This document shows, one piece after another, positions 13,668 through 20,660 of a DNA stretch of 21,760 nt. The translations under genes and the position numbers were made by a program. The stretch spans positions 1 through 21,760 of the forward strand of contig JBKPGF010000050.1 in NCBI GenBank assembly GCA_046729255.1, read 5' to 3'. The notes beneath the pieces are model-generated. The model ran no database searches. It saw only the letters and a program-made list of their open reading frames with translations, and was not told the origin of the DNA. Position 1 is the stretch's first letter, and each line of letters starts with the position of its first letter. Source of the DNA: PALSA-612 sp046729255 (GTDB lineage Bacteria; Actinomycetota; Thermoleophilia; Gaiellales; Gaiellaceae).

Positions 13668-14420
13668 CTAGTTGCCGCCCGGCACCATCTGGCTGACCGG
13701 GAAGCGCTCGGGGCCCTTGCCGCGGAACGCGTCACGGAACGCCACGAAGGCTTTCTCGTCGAACCGCGGGCACGTGGCGAGGTAGACGGTGCCCCCGCGC
13801 GTCTCGGTATTGCCGGTCCAGACCGTCATCGCGATCTTGCTGCCGAGCTTCTCGTGCTTCGGATAGGTCACGCCCGGATACGTGTCCTCGATCGGCGTGA
13901 TGATCATGCCGAACTCGTCCTCGTCGTAGAAGCGATCGAGTGCCGCGCGGTCAGCCGCCGAGATGTTCGGGCCGTACCAGATCGCGACCCCGCCGTGCTC
14001 GAGGTTGTGGACCGCCTGCCTCGGGTCGACGGGCACGCGGTAGTTGCCCCAGATCGAGGTCGTCGGGTTGTGGATGCCGCTGGAGGCCGGGAACGTCCGG
14101 TACGTGACCCGCTGGTCCGCCGAGGACATGTGCTGCTGATCGGCAGACGCGCGCTGGGAGTCGAGCGTGCAGCCTGCCGCCGTCAATGCCGTACGCGCTG
14201 CCGTCACGTCTGCCGGCGACACATTCGGGGCGCTGCTGCTGCTCCCGCTGAGCACGACGATCAGCACGATCGCGAGCGCCACGACGCCGACGAGGCCGAC
14301 GCCGATGAGGACGTTCGTGCTCGGCATCGCGAAGCCGCCGCCCGTAGCGGTCTGCCTTGCGCGCACCTTCGGTGCCTGGACCTTCCGGGGCGGGTCAGGT
14401 GTGCGGGGCTTCTTGGCCAT
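13668..14420 (-). CDS. DUF3105 membrane-anchored protein
   Basis: This 250-residue protein has a basic cytoplasmic N-terminus (MAKKPRTPDPPRK), one transmembrane helix at about residues 37-58 (NVLIGVGLVGVVALAIVLIV), a serine-rich linker (SGSSSS), and an extracytoplasmic domain. The domain carries the DUF3105 signature around AVHNLEHGGVAIWYGP plus an earlier TFPASSGIHNP block. Two cysteines (in TAAGCTLDSQ and LATCPRF) could pair. The conserved histidines in HNLEHGG suggest metal binding, but the family has no established function that I know. It lies 15 nt downstream of the DinG-like gene's stop on the same strand and may be cotranscribed. Confidence 0.88.
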   Translation of the reverse strand: MAKKPRTPDPPRKVQAPKVRARQTATGGGFAMPSTNVLIGVGLVGVVALAIVLIVVLSGSSSSAPNVSPADVTAARTALTAAGCTLDSQRASADQQHMSSADQRVTYRTFPASSGIHNPTTSIWGNYRVPVDPRQAVHNLEHGGVAIWYGPNISAADRAALDRFYDEDEFGMIITPIEDTYPGVTYPKHEKLGSKIAMTVWTGNTETRGGTVYLATCPRFDEKAFVAFRDAFRGKGPERFPVSQMVPGGN

Positions 14421-14435
14421 GCGAGCCGGCGCACA

Positions 14436-16322
14436 TTAGCTGGCGACGGCTAACCCGGAGGCGAGGAACTCTCGTACGTCCACGCGGTCTTCGGCGATGC
14501 GACACGGCGGGAGCGAGTCGAGGAAGACACGGCCGTAGGGACGTGACCGGATCCTCGGATCGAGCAGGCATATGACCCCCCGATCCGTACGGCTCCGGAT
14601 GAGGCGCCCGAAGCCCTGCCTGAGCTGAAGCACGGCCGACGGCAGGGCGTACGACGCGAACCAGTCCCCACCCTCGGCGGTGATCCGCTCGCAGCGCGCC
14701 TCGACGAGCGGGTCGTCGGGCGGCTGAAAGGGGAGCTTGTCGATTAGAAGAAGGGACAGGGCCTCCCCCGGTATGTCGACGCCTTGCCAGAAGGTGCCCG
14801 TGGCCACGAGCACGGAGCTGACGTCTTCTCGAAAGCGCTCGAGCAGCCGCTCCCGAGGCGCCTCGCCCTGGACGAGCAGGTCGTGGCCGATCCGGCCGCG
14901 CAGCCGGTCGGCCACGGCCTCGAGCGTGCGGTACGAGCTCGTGAGGACGAGCGCGCGGCCGGAGGATAGCTCGCACAGCTCGGCGGCTTCGTCGGCGACA
15001 CGGTGAATGGCACCCGGCGTCCGTGGATCCGGCATGCCGCGAGGCAGGTGCAGGAGTGCCTGCTCCGTGTAGTCGAACGGCGACCCGACCGTCAGCTCGC
15101 GCGCGCCGCGAAGGCCGAGCCTGTCGCGGACGAAGGCGAAATCTCCCTCGGTGGTCAACGTCGCCGAGACGAGGATCGCCGTCGGGCCTCCTTCCCACAG
15201 GGCCTCGCGCAGGCGACGGGACACGTCCACCGGCGCCCAGCCGATCGCGCCGGGCTCTGCCCAGACGACGCGGTCGAGTTCGTCGGCTTCGAGGCACGCC
15301 TCGGTATGTGTCGCTGCGCCGCGGGCGCGCAGCGCGAGCAGGTCGAGCTCGTCGTTCGCGCCGGCCAGCGCCAGGGCGAGCTCTGACAGGCGGTCGACGA
15401 GCACCCGTCCCTTGACCAGAGGAGGCTCACGCAGCCGGCGCCTGCCTGTGGACGGCGCCACCGAACGGATGAGCGAAGCGCCCGCGCGGCGCACGCGGTC
15501 GAGCGCCTTCACGGGCACGGGAATGCCCGCCTCCAGGCAGGCACGTCCGACGTCTCGCTCGAGCCGGCTCAGCCCCCAAGTGGAGACGATGCCGCCGAGC
15601 CACGTCGCGGCCGTGTCCTCGAGCCGGTGGGCCTCGTCGAAGACGACTGCCTCGTGCTCGGGAAGGATCGAAGCGTCGGTCGCCTCGCGCAGGCCGAGGT
15701 CCGCGAAGTACAGGGCGTGGTTGACGATGACGAGGTCGGCGGCGCGCGCACGGCGGCGAGCCGCTTCCGAGAAGCAGGTCGTCACGAACGGACACTTGCG
15801 GCCGATACAGCCGTCGGCACCGACCGCCAGCTCGCTCCAGAGCGTGTCGGCCGGCTCGAACTCGAGCTCGGCGCGATCGCCAGTCTCGGTCTCGTCGAAC
15901 CACGAGCGTAAGCGGTCGAATGCCTCCGCGTCCTCCTCACGCTGCAGAAGCTGAGCCCCGAGCAGCCCAAAGCCGTGGAGCGCCTTGCGGCACAGGTAGT
16001 TCTGGCGACCCTTGAGGACGGCGACGTTCACACGGCGATCGAGCACGCGGGCGGCCAGCGGCACGTCCTTCGTGAGCAGCTGCTCCTGAAGGGCCTTCGT
16101 CGCCGTCGCGACGACGACCTTGCGACTGGACGCGAGTGCCGGGACGAGGTACGCGAGGCTCTTCCCCGTTCCCGTACCAGCTTCGGCGAGGAGATGCTCC
16201 TCGGCCTCGAGTGCCTCCGCTACCGCCTGCGCGAGCTCTGCCTGCTCGGTCCGCGACTCGTAGCCAGGGAGCGCGTCGGCGAGGACGCCGCCGGGTGCGA
16301 AGACCTCGAGCGCGAGCTCCAT
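14436..16322 (-). CDS. DinG/XPD-like Fe-S ATP-dependent DNA helicase
   Basis: This 628-residue superfamily 2 helicase unwinds DNA 5' to 3' in characterised relatives and acts on R-loops, D-loops and damage structures. It shows Walker A GTGTGKS at 49-55 and four cysteines in the Fe-S position (C111, C172, C177, C183). Motif Ia reads VVVATATKALQEQL, the DEAH box FDEAHRLED is at 229-232, and ADLVIVNHALYFADL is typical of DinG/YoaA. C-terminal motifs are ATGTFWQGVDIPGEALSLL and the motif VI-like QGFGRLIRSRTDRGVI. The start at ATG 16322 is chosen because TACGCT ends 6 nt upstream with TTGCCA 18 nt further, an apparently leaderless start; the open frame upstream has no family content. No exonuclease domain is fused. 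Confidence 0.92.
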   Translation of the reverse strand: MELALEVFAPGGVLADALPGYESRTEQAELAQAVAEALEAEEHLLAEAGTGTGKSLAYLVPALASSRKVVVATATKALQEQLLTKDVPLAARVLDRRVNVAVLKGRQNYLCRKALHGFGLLGAQLLQREEDAEAFDRLRSWFDETETGDRAELEFEPADTLWSELAVGADGCIGRKCPFVTTCFSEAARRRARAADLVIVNHALYFADLGLREATDASILPEHEAVVFDEAHRLEDTAATWLGGIVSTWGLSRLERDVGRACLEAGIPVPVKALDRVRRAGASLIRSVAPSTGRRRLREPPLVKGRVLVDRLSELALALAGANDELDLLALRARGAATHTEACLEADELDRVVWAEPGAIGWAPVDVSRRLREALWEGGPTAILVSATLTTEGDFAFVRDRLGLRGARELTVGSPFDYTEQALLHLPRGMPDPRTPGAIHRVADEAAELCELSSGRALVLTSSYRTLEAVADRLRGRIGHDLLVQGEAPRERLLERFREDVSSVLVATGTFWQGVDIPGEALSLLLIDKLPFQPPDDPLVEARCERITAEGGDWFASYALPSAVLQLRQGFGRLIRSRTDRGVICLLDPRIRSRPYGRVFLDSLPPCRIAEDRVDVREFLASGLAVAS

Positions 16323-16328
16323 ACAGCC

Positions 16329-16358
16329 AGCGTATGGGCCGAGGCGGCGGTTATGGCA
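16329..16358 (-). promoter_or_regulatory. promoter of the DinG-like gene
   Basis: On the minus strand TTGCCA (16358-16353) and TACGCT (16334-16329) are separated by 18 nt, and the ATG follows 6 nt after the -10 box. Transcription would start at or within a base or two of the start codon. Confidence 0.5.
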
Positions 16359-16396
16359 AGACTTCGCTCGTAGCGCGTTTTTTCGTCGGGCGGCCC

Positions 16397-16426
16397 TTGA
16401 CTGCCACCCCCTCCCGTCCATAGAGT
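16397..16426 (+). promoter_or_regulatory. sigma-A-type promoter in the dinG-rmuC gap
   Basis: TTGACT (16397-16402) and TAGAGT (16421-16426) with an 18-nt spacer. The expected start falls near 16433, the first base of the strong hairpin described next, about 86 nt before rmuC. Confidence 0.55.
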
Positions 16427-16432
16427 CCTGCC

Positions 16433-16477
16433 ATCAGATCCGGCGGGCTTTCGGGCCAGCCGGGTCTGATGCTTTTT
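16433..16477 (+). ncRNA. candidate short RNA or attenuator: hairpin followed by T5
   Basis: ATCAGATCCGGC (16433-16444) pairs with GCCGGGTCTGAT (16459-16470), 12 bp with one G-U, enclosing a GC-rich 14-nt loop, and GCTTTTT follows. A good promoter would start transcription right at the stem. Either a tiny stable RNA of about 45 nt is made, or this is an attenuator or 5' stabilising hairpin in the rmuC leader. No known RNA family is recognised. Confidence 0.45.
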
Positions 16478-16518
16478 GGGGGTGGCGTCCGACGCGGTCA
16501 GTACGGTTATCCGCCCTC

Positions 16519-17544
16519 ATGACAGCCGTTGTCGCCCTGCTAGCAATTTCGCTGCTCCTGCTCGGAGCTCTCATCGTCGTGCTCGCCCGCACCGGCCGCA
16601 CGCTCGTCGACGAACGGTTGGGCGGCATCGAGCAGCGTCTCGATCGCCGCCTCGGCGACATCGACGAGCGCGTCGACCGCCGGCTAGAGGGCATCGACGG
16701 CCGCCTGCTATCGACGCAGCAGTCGACCGGTGAGACGACGACGCAGATCGTCGAGCGCCTCACGAAGCTCGACGGGGCGACTGAGCACATGCTCCAGCAA
16801 GCCGGCCAGATCTCCCGGCTCGAGCACGTCCTCCGTCCACCGAAGGCGCGAGGCGGCTTCGGGGAGCTTCTGCTCGAGAACCTCCTCCGCGACCGGCTGC
16901 CCCCGTCGGCGTACGAGATGCAATACGGCTTCAAGAGCGGCGAGCGAGTCGACGCGGTCATCAAGGTCGAGAAGCTCATCCCGATCGACGCCAAGTTCCC
17001 GCTCGACAACTTCCAGCGGATGGTCGAGGCCGAGGACGATGCGTCACGGACGCTCTCCGAGAAGGCGTTCGCCCGCGACATGAAGGGGCACATCGACGCC
17101 GTCGCGCAGAAGTACATCAAGCCGGCCGAGGGAACATACGACTTCGCATTCATGTACCTCCCCGCGGAGGCCATCTACTACGAGCTCGTGTCCGGCAAGA
17201 CCGGCGCGCTCCTCGACCATGCGCACGCGCGGCGCGTCTTCCCCACGTCGGCCACGACGTTCACCGCCTACCTGCAGGTGATCGCGTTCGGCCTCAAGGG
17301 GATGGAGTTCGAGCAGAACGCCCACGAGGTGATGGCGTACGTGGCCGATCTCCGCAAGGACTTCCTCCGGCTGCGCGAGGACTTCGAGCTCGTCGGCACC
17401 CACCTCTCGCGTGCGCAGACGAAGTACGTCGACTCCGAGAAGCGCCTCGACCGCTTCGACACGAAGCTCGAGCGGGCGGCGGAGCAGGAGGCGCTCGACG
17501 CGCCGGATGCCGCTCCGCAGCTTGAAGCCGTCGACGCGGCCTAG
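16519..17544 (+). CDS. rmuC: DNA recombination protein RmuC
   Basis: This 341-residue membrane-anchored protein has one N-terminal helix (residues about 3-23), then a charged coiled-coil region with repeated short modules (GIEQRLDRRLGDIDERVDRR, about residues 36-65). The RmuC domain, related to restriction-type nuclease folds, spans about 95-320. Family signatures include PPKARGGFGELLLENLLRD, VDAVIKVEKLIPIDAKFPLDN and YLPAEAIYYELV. RmuC limits DNA inversions and has a nuclease-like core; its exact biochemical role is only partly known. The start at ATG 16519 is the only sensible one and places the TM helix first. TACGGT lies 11 nt upstream. It is divergent from the DinG-like helicase gene. 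Confidence 0.93.
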   Translation: MTAVVALLAISLLLLGALIVVLARTGRTLVDERLGGIEQRLDRRLGDIDERVDRRLEGIDGRLLSTQQSTGETTTQIVERLTKLDGATEHMLQQAGQISRLEHVLRPPKARGGFGELLLENLLRDRLPPSAYEMQYGFKSGERVDAVIKVEKLIPIDAKFPLDNFQRMVEAEDDASRTLSEKAFARDMKGHIDAVAQKYIKPAEGTYDFAFMYLPAEAIYYELVSGKTGALLDHAHARRVFPTSATTFTAYLQVIAFGLKGMEFEQNAHEVMAYVADLRKDFLRLREDFELVGTHLSRAQTKYVDSEKRLDRFDTKLERAAEQEALDAPDAAPQLEAVDAA

Positions 17545-17586
17545 CCGCTGGGAAGCCAGGGTACTCGGGTCTCGTTTACTCCCGTA

Positions 17587-17615
17587 GCGGAGCGAGCCGC
17601 TCCGCCCTTTACAGT
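17587..17615 (+). promoter_or_regulatory. hairpin and -10 box between rmuC and trxB
   Basis: GCGGAGCG (17587-17594) and CGCTCCGC (17598-17605) form an 8-bp stem with a 3-nt loop, followed by CCTTT, a likely terminator for rmuC. TACAGT (17610-17615) directly after it is a likely -10 box for trxB, 9 nt before its ATG. Confidence 0.5.
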
Positions 17616-17624
17616 GGAGTTGAG

Positions 17625-18599
17625 ATGACAACCGAAGGCGTTCGCGAGCTGATCATCATCGGGGGCGGCCCCGCCGGCTATACGGCGGCCCTCTACGCTG
17701 CTCGCGCGAACCTCAATCCGCTCGTCGTCGAAGGCGTCCGGTGGGGCGGCCAGCTGATGATCACGAGCGATGTCGAGAACTATCCCGGCTATCCGGACGG
17801 GGTGCTCGGCCCGACGATGATGCAGGACTTCCGCAGCCAGGCCGAGCGGTTCGGGGCCGAGTTCCTCACGGACGACGTCACGCGCGTCGACTTTTCCGAG
17901 CGACCGTTCCGCATCTACATCGGCGACGAGGAGTACCGCGCCGCGGCGGTCATCGTCTCGACGGGCGCCAACGCACGGCAGCTGGGGCTCGAGACCGAGG
18001 TCACACTGCAGGGACGGGGCGTGTCGTACTGCGCTGTCTGCGACGCGGCCTTCTTCCGGGAGCGCAACGTCGTCGTCGTGGGCGGCGGCGACTCGGCGAT
18101 GGAGGAGGCGACCTTCCTCACGAAGTTCGCCACCAAGGTGACGCTCGTGCACAGACGGGACGAGTTCCGGGCGTCGCCGATCATGCTCGACCGTGCACGG
18201 GAGAACGAAAAGGTCGAGATCCTCACCCCCTACGTCGTCGACAAGGTCGTCGGCGAGGAGGCCGGCAAGGTGACCGGCGTCGTTCTTCGCCACGCAGACA
18301 CGGGCGAGACGCACGAGGTCCCGGCGGACGGGCTCTTCGTCGCCATCGGCCACGATCCGTCCACGTCGCTCTTCCTCGAGCACCTCGAGCACGATGAGGC
18401 GGGTTACCTCGTGACGAAGCCGCACTCGACGGAGACGAACGTGGCCGGCGTGTTCGCCGCAGGCGACGTGCAAGATCACGTGTACCGCCAGGCTGTGACG
18501 GCCGCGGGCTCCGGGTGCATGGCCGCGCTCGACGCCGAGCGCTTCCTCACGCGGGAAGCCCACGAACGCGCATCGGTCGCCGAGAGCACTCCCGCCTAG
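17625..18599 (+). CDS. trxB: thioredoxin-disulfide reductase
   Basis: This 324-residue FAD/NADPH flavoenzyme reduces thioredoxin in the cytoplasm. Visible are the FAD dinucleotide motif GGGPAGYTAALYAARA at 13-28, the redox-active pair C136-x-x-C139 in YCAVCDAAFF, the NADPH motif GGGDSAMEEA at 153-162, HRRDEFRAS for NADPH phosphate binding, and the closing FAD motif VFAAGDVQDHVYRQAVTAAG. The active site reads CAVC where E. coli has CATC, a common variant. The start at ATG 17625 has GGAG 9 nt upstream. No thioredoxin gene lies next to it, so its partner is elsewhere. Confidence 0.96.
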   Translation: MTTEGVRELIIIGGGPAGYTAALYAARANLNPLVVEGVRWGGQLMITSDVENYPGYPDGVLGPTMMQDFRSQAERFGAEFLTDDVTRVDFSERPFRIYIGDEEYRAAAVIVSTGANARQLGLETEVTLQGRGVSYCAVCDAAFFRERNVVVVGGGDSAMEEATFLTKFATKVTLVHRRDEFRASPIMLDRARENEKVEILTPYVVDKVVGEEAGKVTGVVLRHADTGETHEVPADGLFVAIGHDPSTSLFLEHLEHDEAGYLVTKPHSTETNVAGVFAAGDVQDHVYRQAVTAAGSGCMAALDAERFLTREAHERASVAESTPA

Positions 18600-18618
18600 C
18601 TCCGGCCGACAGGGCCTC

Positions 18619-18624
18619 TAGCCT
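18619..18624 (+). promoter_or_regulatory. -10 box, apparently leaderless start of corA
   Basis: TAGCCT ends 6 nt before GTG 18631 with no Shine-Dalgarno in between. Confidence 0.35.
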
Positions 18625-18630
18625 CCGGGC

Positions 18631-19527
18631 GTGGCCGAGTGGATAGATCTTCTCGACCCGAGCGCCGAAGAGCTCGAGCGTGTGCTGCCGCCCGGCCTCC
18701 ACGAGACCGATCTGGCGCAGCTACGGGCCGGTGGTGCCGCCGGCCGGCCCGGGCTCTCGGCCCACGACGACCATCTCGTCGGCGTGCTCATCGTGCCGGT
18801 CGTCGACGGGTCGAGCGGCGATCTCTTCTATCAGGAGATCGACGTCGTCCTCACAGCCGAGACGCTGTTGACGGTTCGGAAGACCACCCCCGGCCGGCAG
18901 CCCTACGACTCGACCTCGGGCCGCGGCGGCATGAGATCGGGCGACACCGTGGGTCGGTTCTTCTACCGTCTGGTGGACGACGTCGCGGACCGGTACCTCG
19001 ACGTCGTCGACTCGTTCGAGGACGCGATCGGGGAGCTCGAGGACGGCGTCGAGGAGTGGCCGTCGGAGCGGGTACGCACCCGTGTCCGCCAGATCCGGGA
19101 GCAGATCCTCCATGTCCGCCGGATGCTCTCGCCACTGCGCGACGCGGTGCGAGGGGTGGCGGACGGCCGGACGGACCTCTCCGGGGAAGAGCTCTTCACG
19201 CGCGACCTGGAGCAGGAGTTCCTCGGCGTCTACGACGCTCTGCTGCGCGCGGGCGACGGCCTCGAGCTCGCCCACGACCTGCTCGCAGGCGCGCGCGACC
19301 ACTACCAGGCGAAGGTCGCCCAGGATCAGAACGAGGCGGTGAAGCGGCTGACGGCGATCGCCTCCCTGCTCCTCGTACCGACGTTCATCGTCGGACTCTA
19401 CGGCCAGAACTTCGTCGACATGCCAGAGTTCCACTGGGGCATCTGGGGATACATCTGGTCGTGGGGGCTGATCCTCGCGACGACGCTCGTCCAACTCTGG
19501 TACTTCCGCCGCAGGCAGTGGTTCTAA
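18631..19527 (+). CDS. corA: CorA-family divalent metal (Mg2+/Co2+) channel
   Basis: This 298-residue membrane protein starts at GTG 18631. A soluble alpha/beta N-terminal domain is followed by long helices (residues about 130-235, rich in Glu, Asp and Arg) that form the funnel. Two C-terminal transmembrane helices follow: LTAIASLLLVPTFIVGLYG, then the signature YGQNF (GQN at 258-260), a loop DMPEFHWG, and IWSWGLILATTLVQLW. The tail is basic and aromatic (YFRRRQWF). The canonical signature is GMN; GQN occurs in actinobacterial relatives and may change ion preference. It is a homopentamer in characterised members. Confidence 0.9.
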   Translation: MAEWIDLLDPSAEELERVLPPGLHETDLAQLRAGGAAGRPGLSAHDDHLVGVLIVPVVDGSSGDLFYQEIDVVLTAETLLTVRKTTPGRQPYDSTSGRGGMRSGDTVGRFFYRLVDDVADRYLDVVDSFEDAIGELEDGVEEWPSERVRTRVRQIREQILHVRRMLSPLRDAVRGVADGRTDLSGEELFTRDLEQEFLGVYDALLRAGDGLELAHDLLAGARDHYQAKVAQDQNEAVKRLTAIASLLLVPTFIVGLYGQNFVDMPEFHWGIWGYIWSWGLILATTLVQLWYFRRRQWF

Positions 19528-19546
19528 GGCAAGCTAGCCACAGGCC

Positions 19547-19996
19547 ATGCCGTACTTCATCTGCCCCAACTGCAAGGAGCGGTCGATCGACCACGACCGG
19601 CGGGCGAGCCTGCTCGACGCGACGGCGGTCGGGTGCACGCGCTGCGGGTTCGGGTTCCTGTTCGAGCTGATGGACGACTACTACCCGGCGCCCACGACCG
19701 GGTTCGTCGTCTGCGACAGGACCGGCCGTGTCCTGGCCGTGGGCCGCGGCGTCTTCGAGCTGACGGGCTACACCGAGCGCGACCTCATGGGTCACGACGT
19801 CCAAGAGGCGCTCCACCTCGACGGCGACGAGTCGGACATGAGCCCGATCGCGACGGCGCTCGAATGGGGCGTGAGGCAGCTCGACCGCACGCTGCAACTT
19901 CGCACTGCCGCCGGGGTGCAGAAGCAGGTGAAGGTCGACCTCTTCCCCGCCTACGACGAGGACGGGGGCTTGCTCGTGGCGCTCACGCCGGACTGA
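19547..19996 (+). CDS. zinc-ribbon plus PAS domain protein
   Basis: This 149-residue protein starts at ATG 19547. An N-terminal zinc ribbon has C6-P-N-C9 and C30-T-R-C33. A PAS domain follows from about residue 48 (TGFVVCDRTGRVLAVGRGVF, then ELTGYTERDLMGHDV) to the C-terminus (VKVDLFPAYDEDGGLLVALT). No kinase, cyclase or DNA-binding domain is fused, so it may sense a ligand or redox state and act through a partner. Its 3' end overlaps the convergent nth gene by 14 nt. TAGCCA lies 6 nt before the ATG. Confidence 0.8.
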   Translation: MPYFICPNCKERSIDHDRRASLLDATAVGCTRCGFGFLFELMDDYYPAPTTGFVVCDRTGRVLAVGRGVFELTGYTERDLMGHDVQEALHLDGDESDMSPIATALEWGVRQLDRTLQLRTAAGVQKQVKVDLFPAYDEDGGLLVALTPD

Positions 19997-20660
19997 TCCG
20001 CGCCGCAGGGCAGAGGTCCGTCAGCACGCAGTCGTCGCAGCGTGGAGCGCGGGCGACGCACACGCGGCGGCCATGCCAGATGAGCAGGTGCGGGAAGATT
20101 CCCCAGTCTTCGCGCGGCACCAGCCGCATGAGATCGCGCTCGATCTTGACCGGGTCGTGCTGCCTGGTGAAGCCGAGCCGCTGCGAGAGCCGCCGCACGT
20201 GCGTGTCGACGACGATGCCCTGAGGGTTGCCGAGCTCTGCGGCGACGACGTTCGCCGTCTTGCGCGCGACGCCGGGCAGCCGTACGAGCTCATCGACTCT
20301 TCGAGGCACCTCACCGTCGAACTCGTCGAGCAGCATTCGCATCGTCCCACGCAGCGCCTTCGCTTTCTGTCGGAAGAAGCCCGTCGGGTAGATATCGCGC
20401 TGGAGCTCCTCCTCGGGGACCGCGAGGTAGTCCTCGGGAGTTCGGTACTTGTGGAAGAGCTTCTCGGTGACACGGTTGACGTTCACGTCTGTCGTCTGGG
20501 CCGACAGCATCACCGCAACGAGCAGCTCGAGATCGGCCCTCGATCGCAGCGCGATCGCGGCATCGGGATGCGCGGCACGGAGCCGCTCGATCACCGGCCC
20601 CACGCGCTTGCGCTTCGGCCCGACGCGACGCCGTGCTTCAGAGACGAAGCTACGCGCCAA
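19983..20660 (-). CDS. nth: endonuclease III (DNA glycosylase/AP lyase)
   Basis: This 225-residue base-excision repair enzyme removes oxidised pyrimidines and cleaves abasic sites. The HhH-GPD fold shows LLVAVMLSAQTTDVNVN near 47-62, the helix-hairpin-helix LPGVARKTANVV with catalytic K134, VVDTHVRR with catalytic D152, and a C-terminal 4Fe-4S loop C201-x6-C208-x2-C211-x5-C217. The start is uncertain. TTG 20660, chosen here, includes the basic helix RRRVGPKRKR and overlaps the upstream stop by 11 nt. GTG 20603 would give a protein nearer the E. coli length. It probably follows the UvrD/RecB gene in one operon. Confidence 0.93.
   Translation of the reverse strand: MARSFVSEARRRVGPKRKRVGPVIERLRAAHPDAAIALRSRADLELLVAVMLSAQTTDVNVNRVTEKLFHKYRTPEDYLAVPEEELQRDIYPTGFFRQKAKALRGTMRMLLDEFDGEVPRRVDELVRLPGVARKTANVVAAELGNPQGIVVDTHVRRLSQRLGFTRQHDPVKIERDLMRLVPREDWGIFPHLLIWHGRRVCVARAPRCDDCVLTDLCPAARISPA

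Noticed and set aside
16363..16383. Plus-strand terminator (CGCT-CGT-AGCG then T6)
   Set aside because: The stem is only 4 bp and no plus-strand gene lies upstream to be ended.
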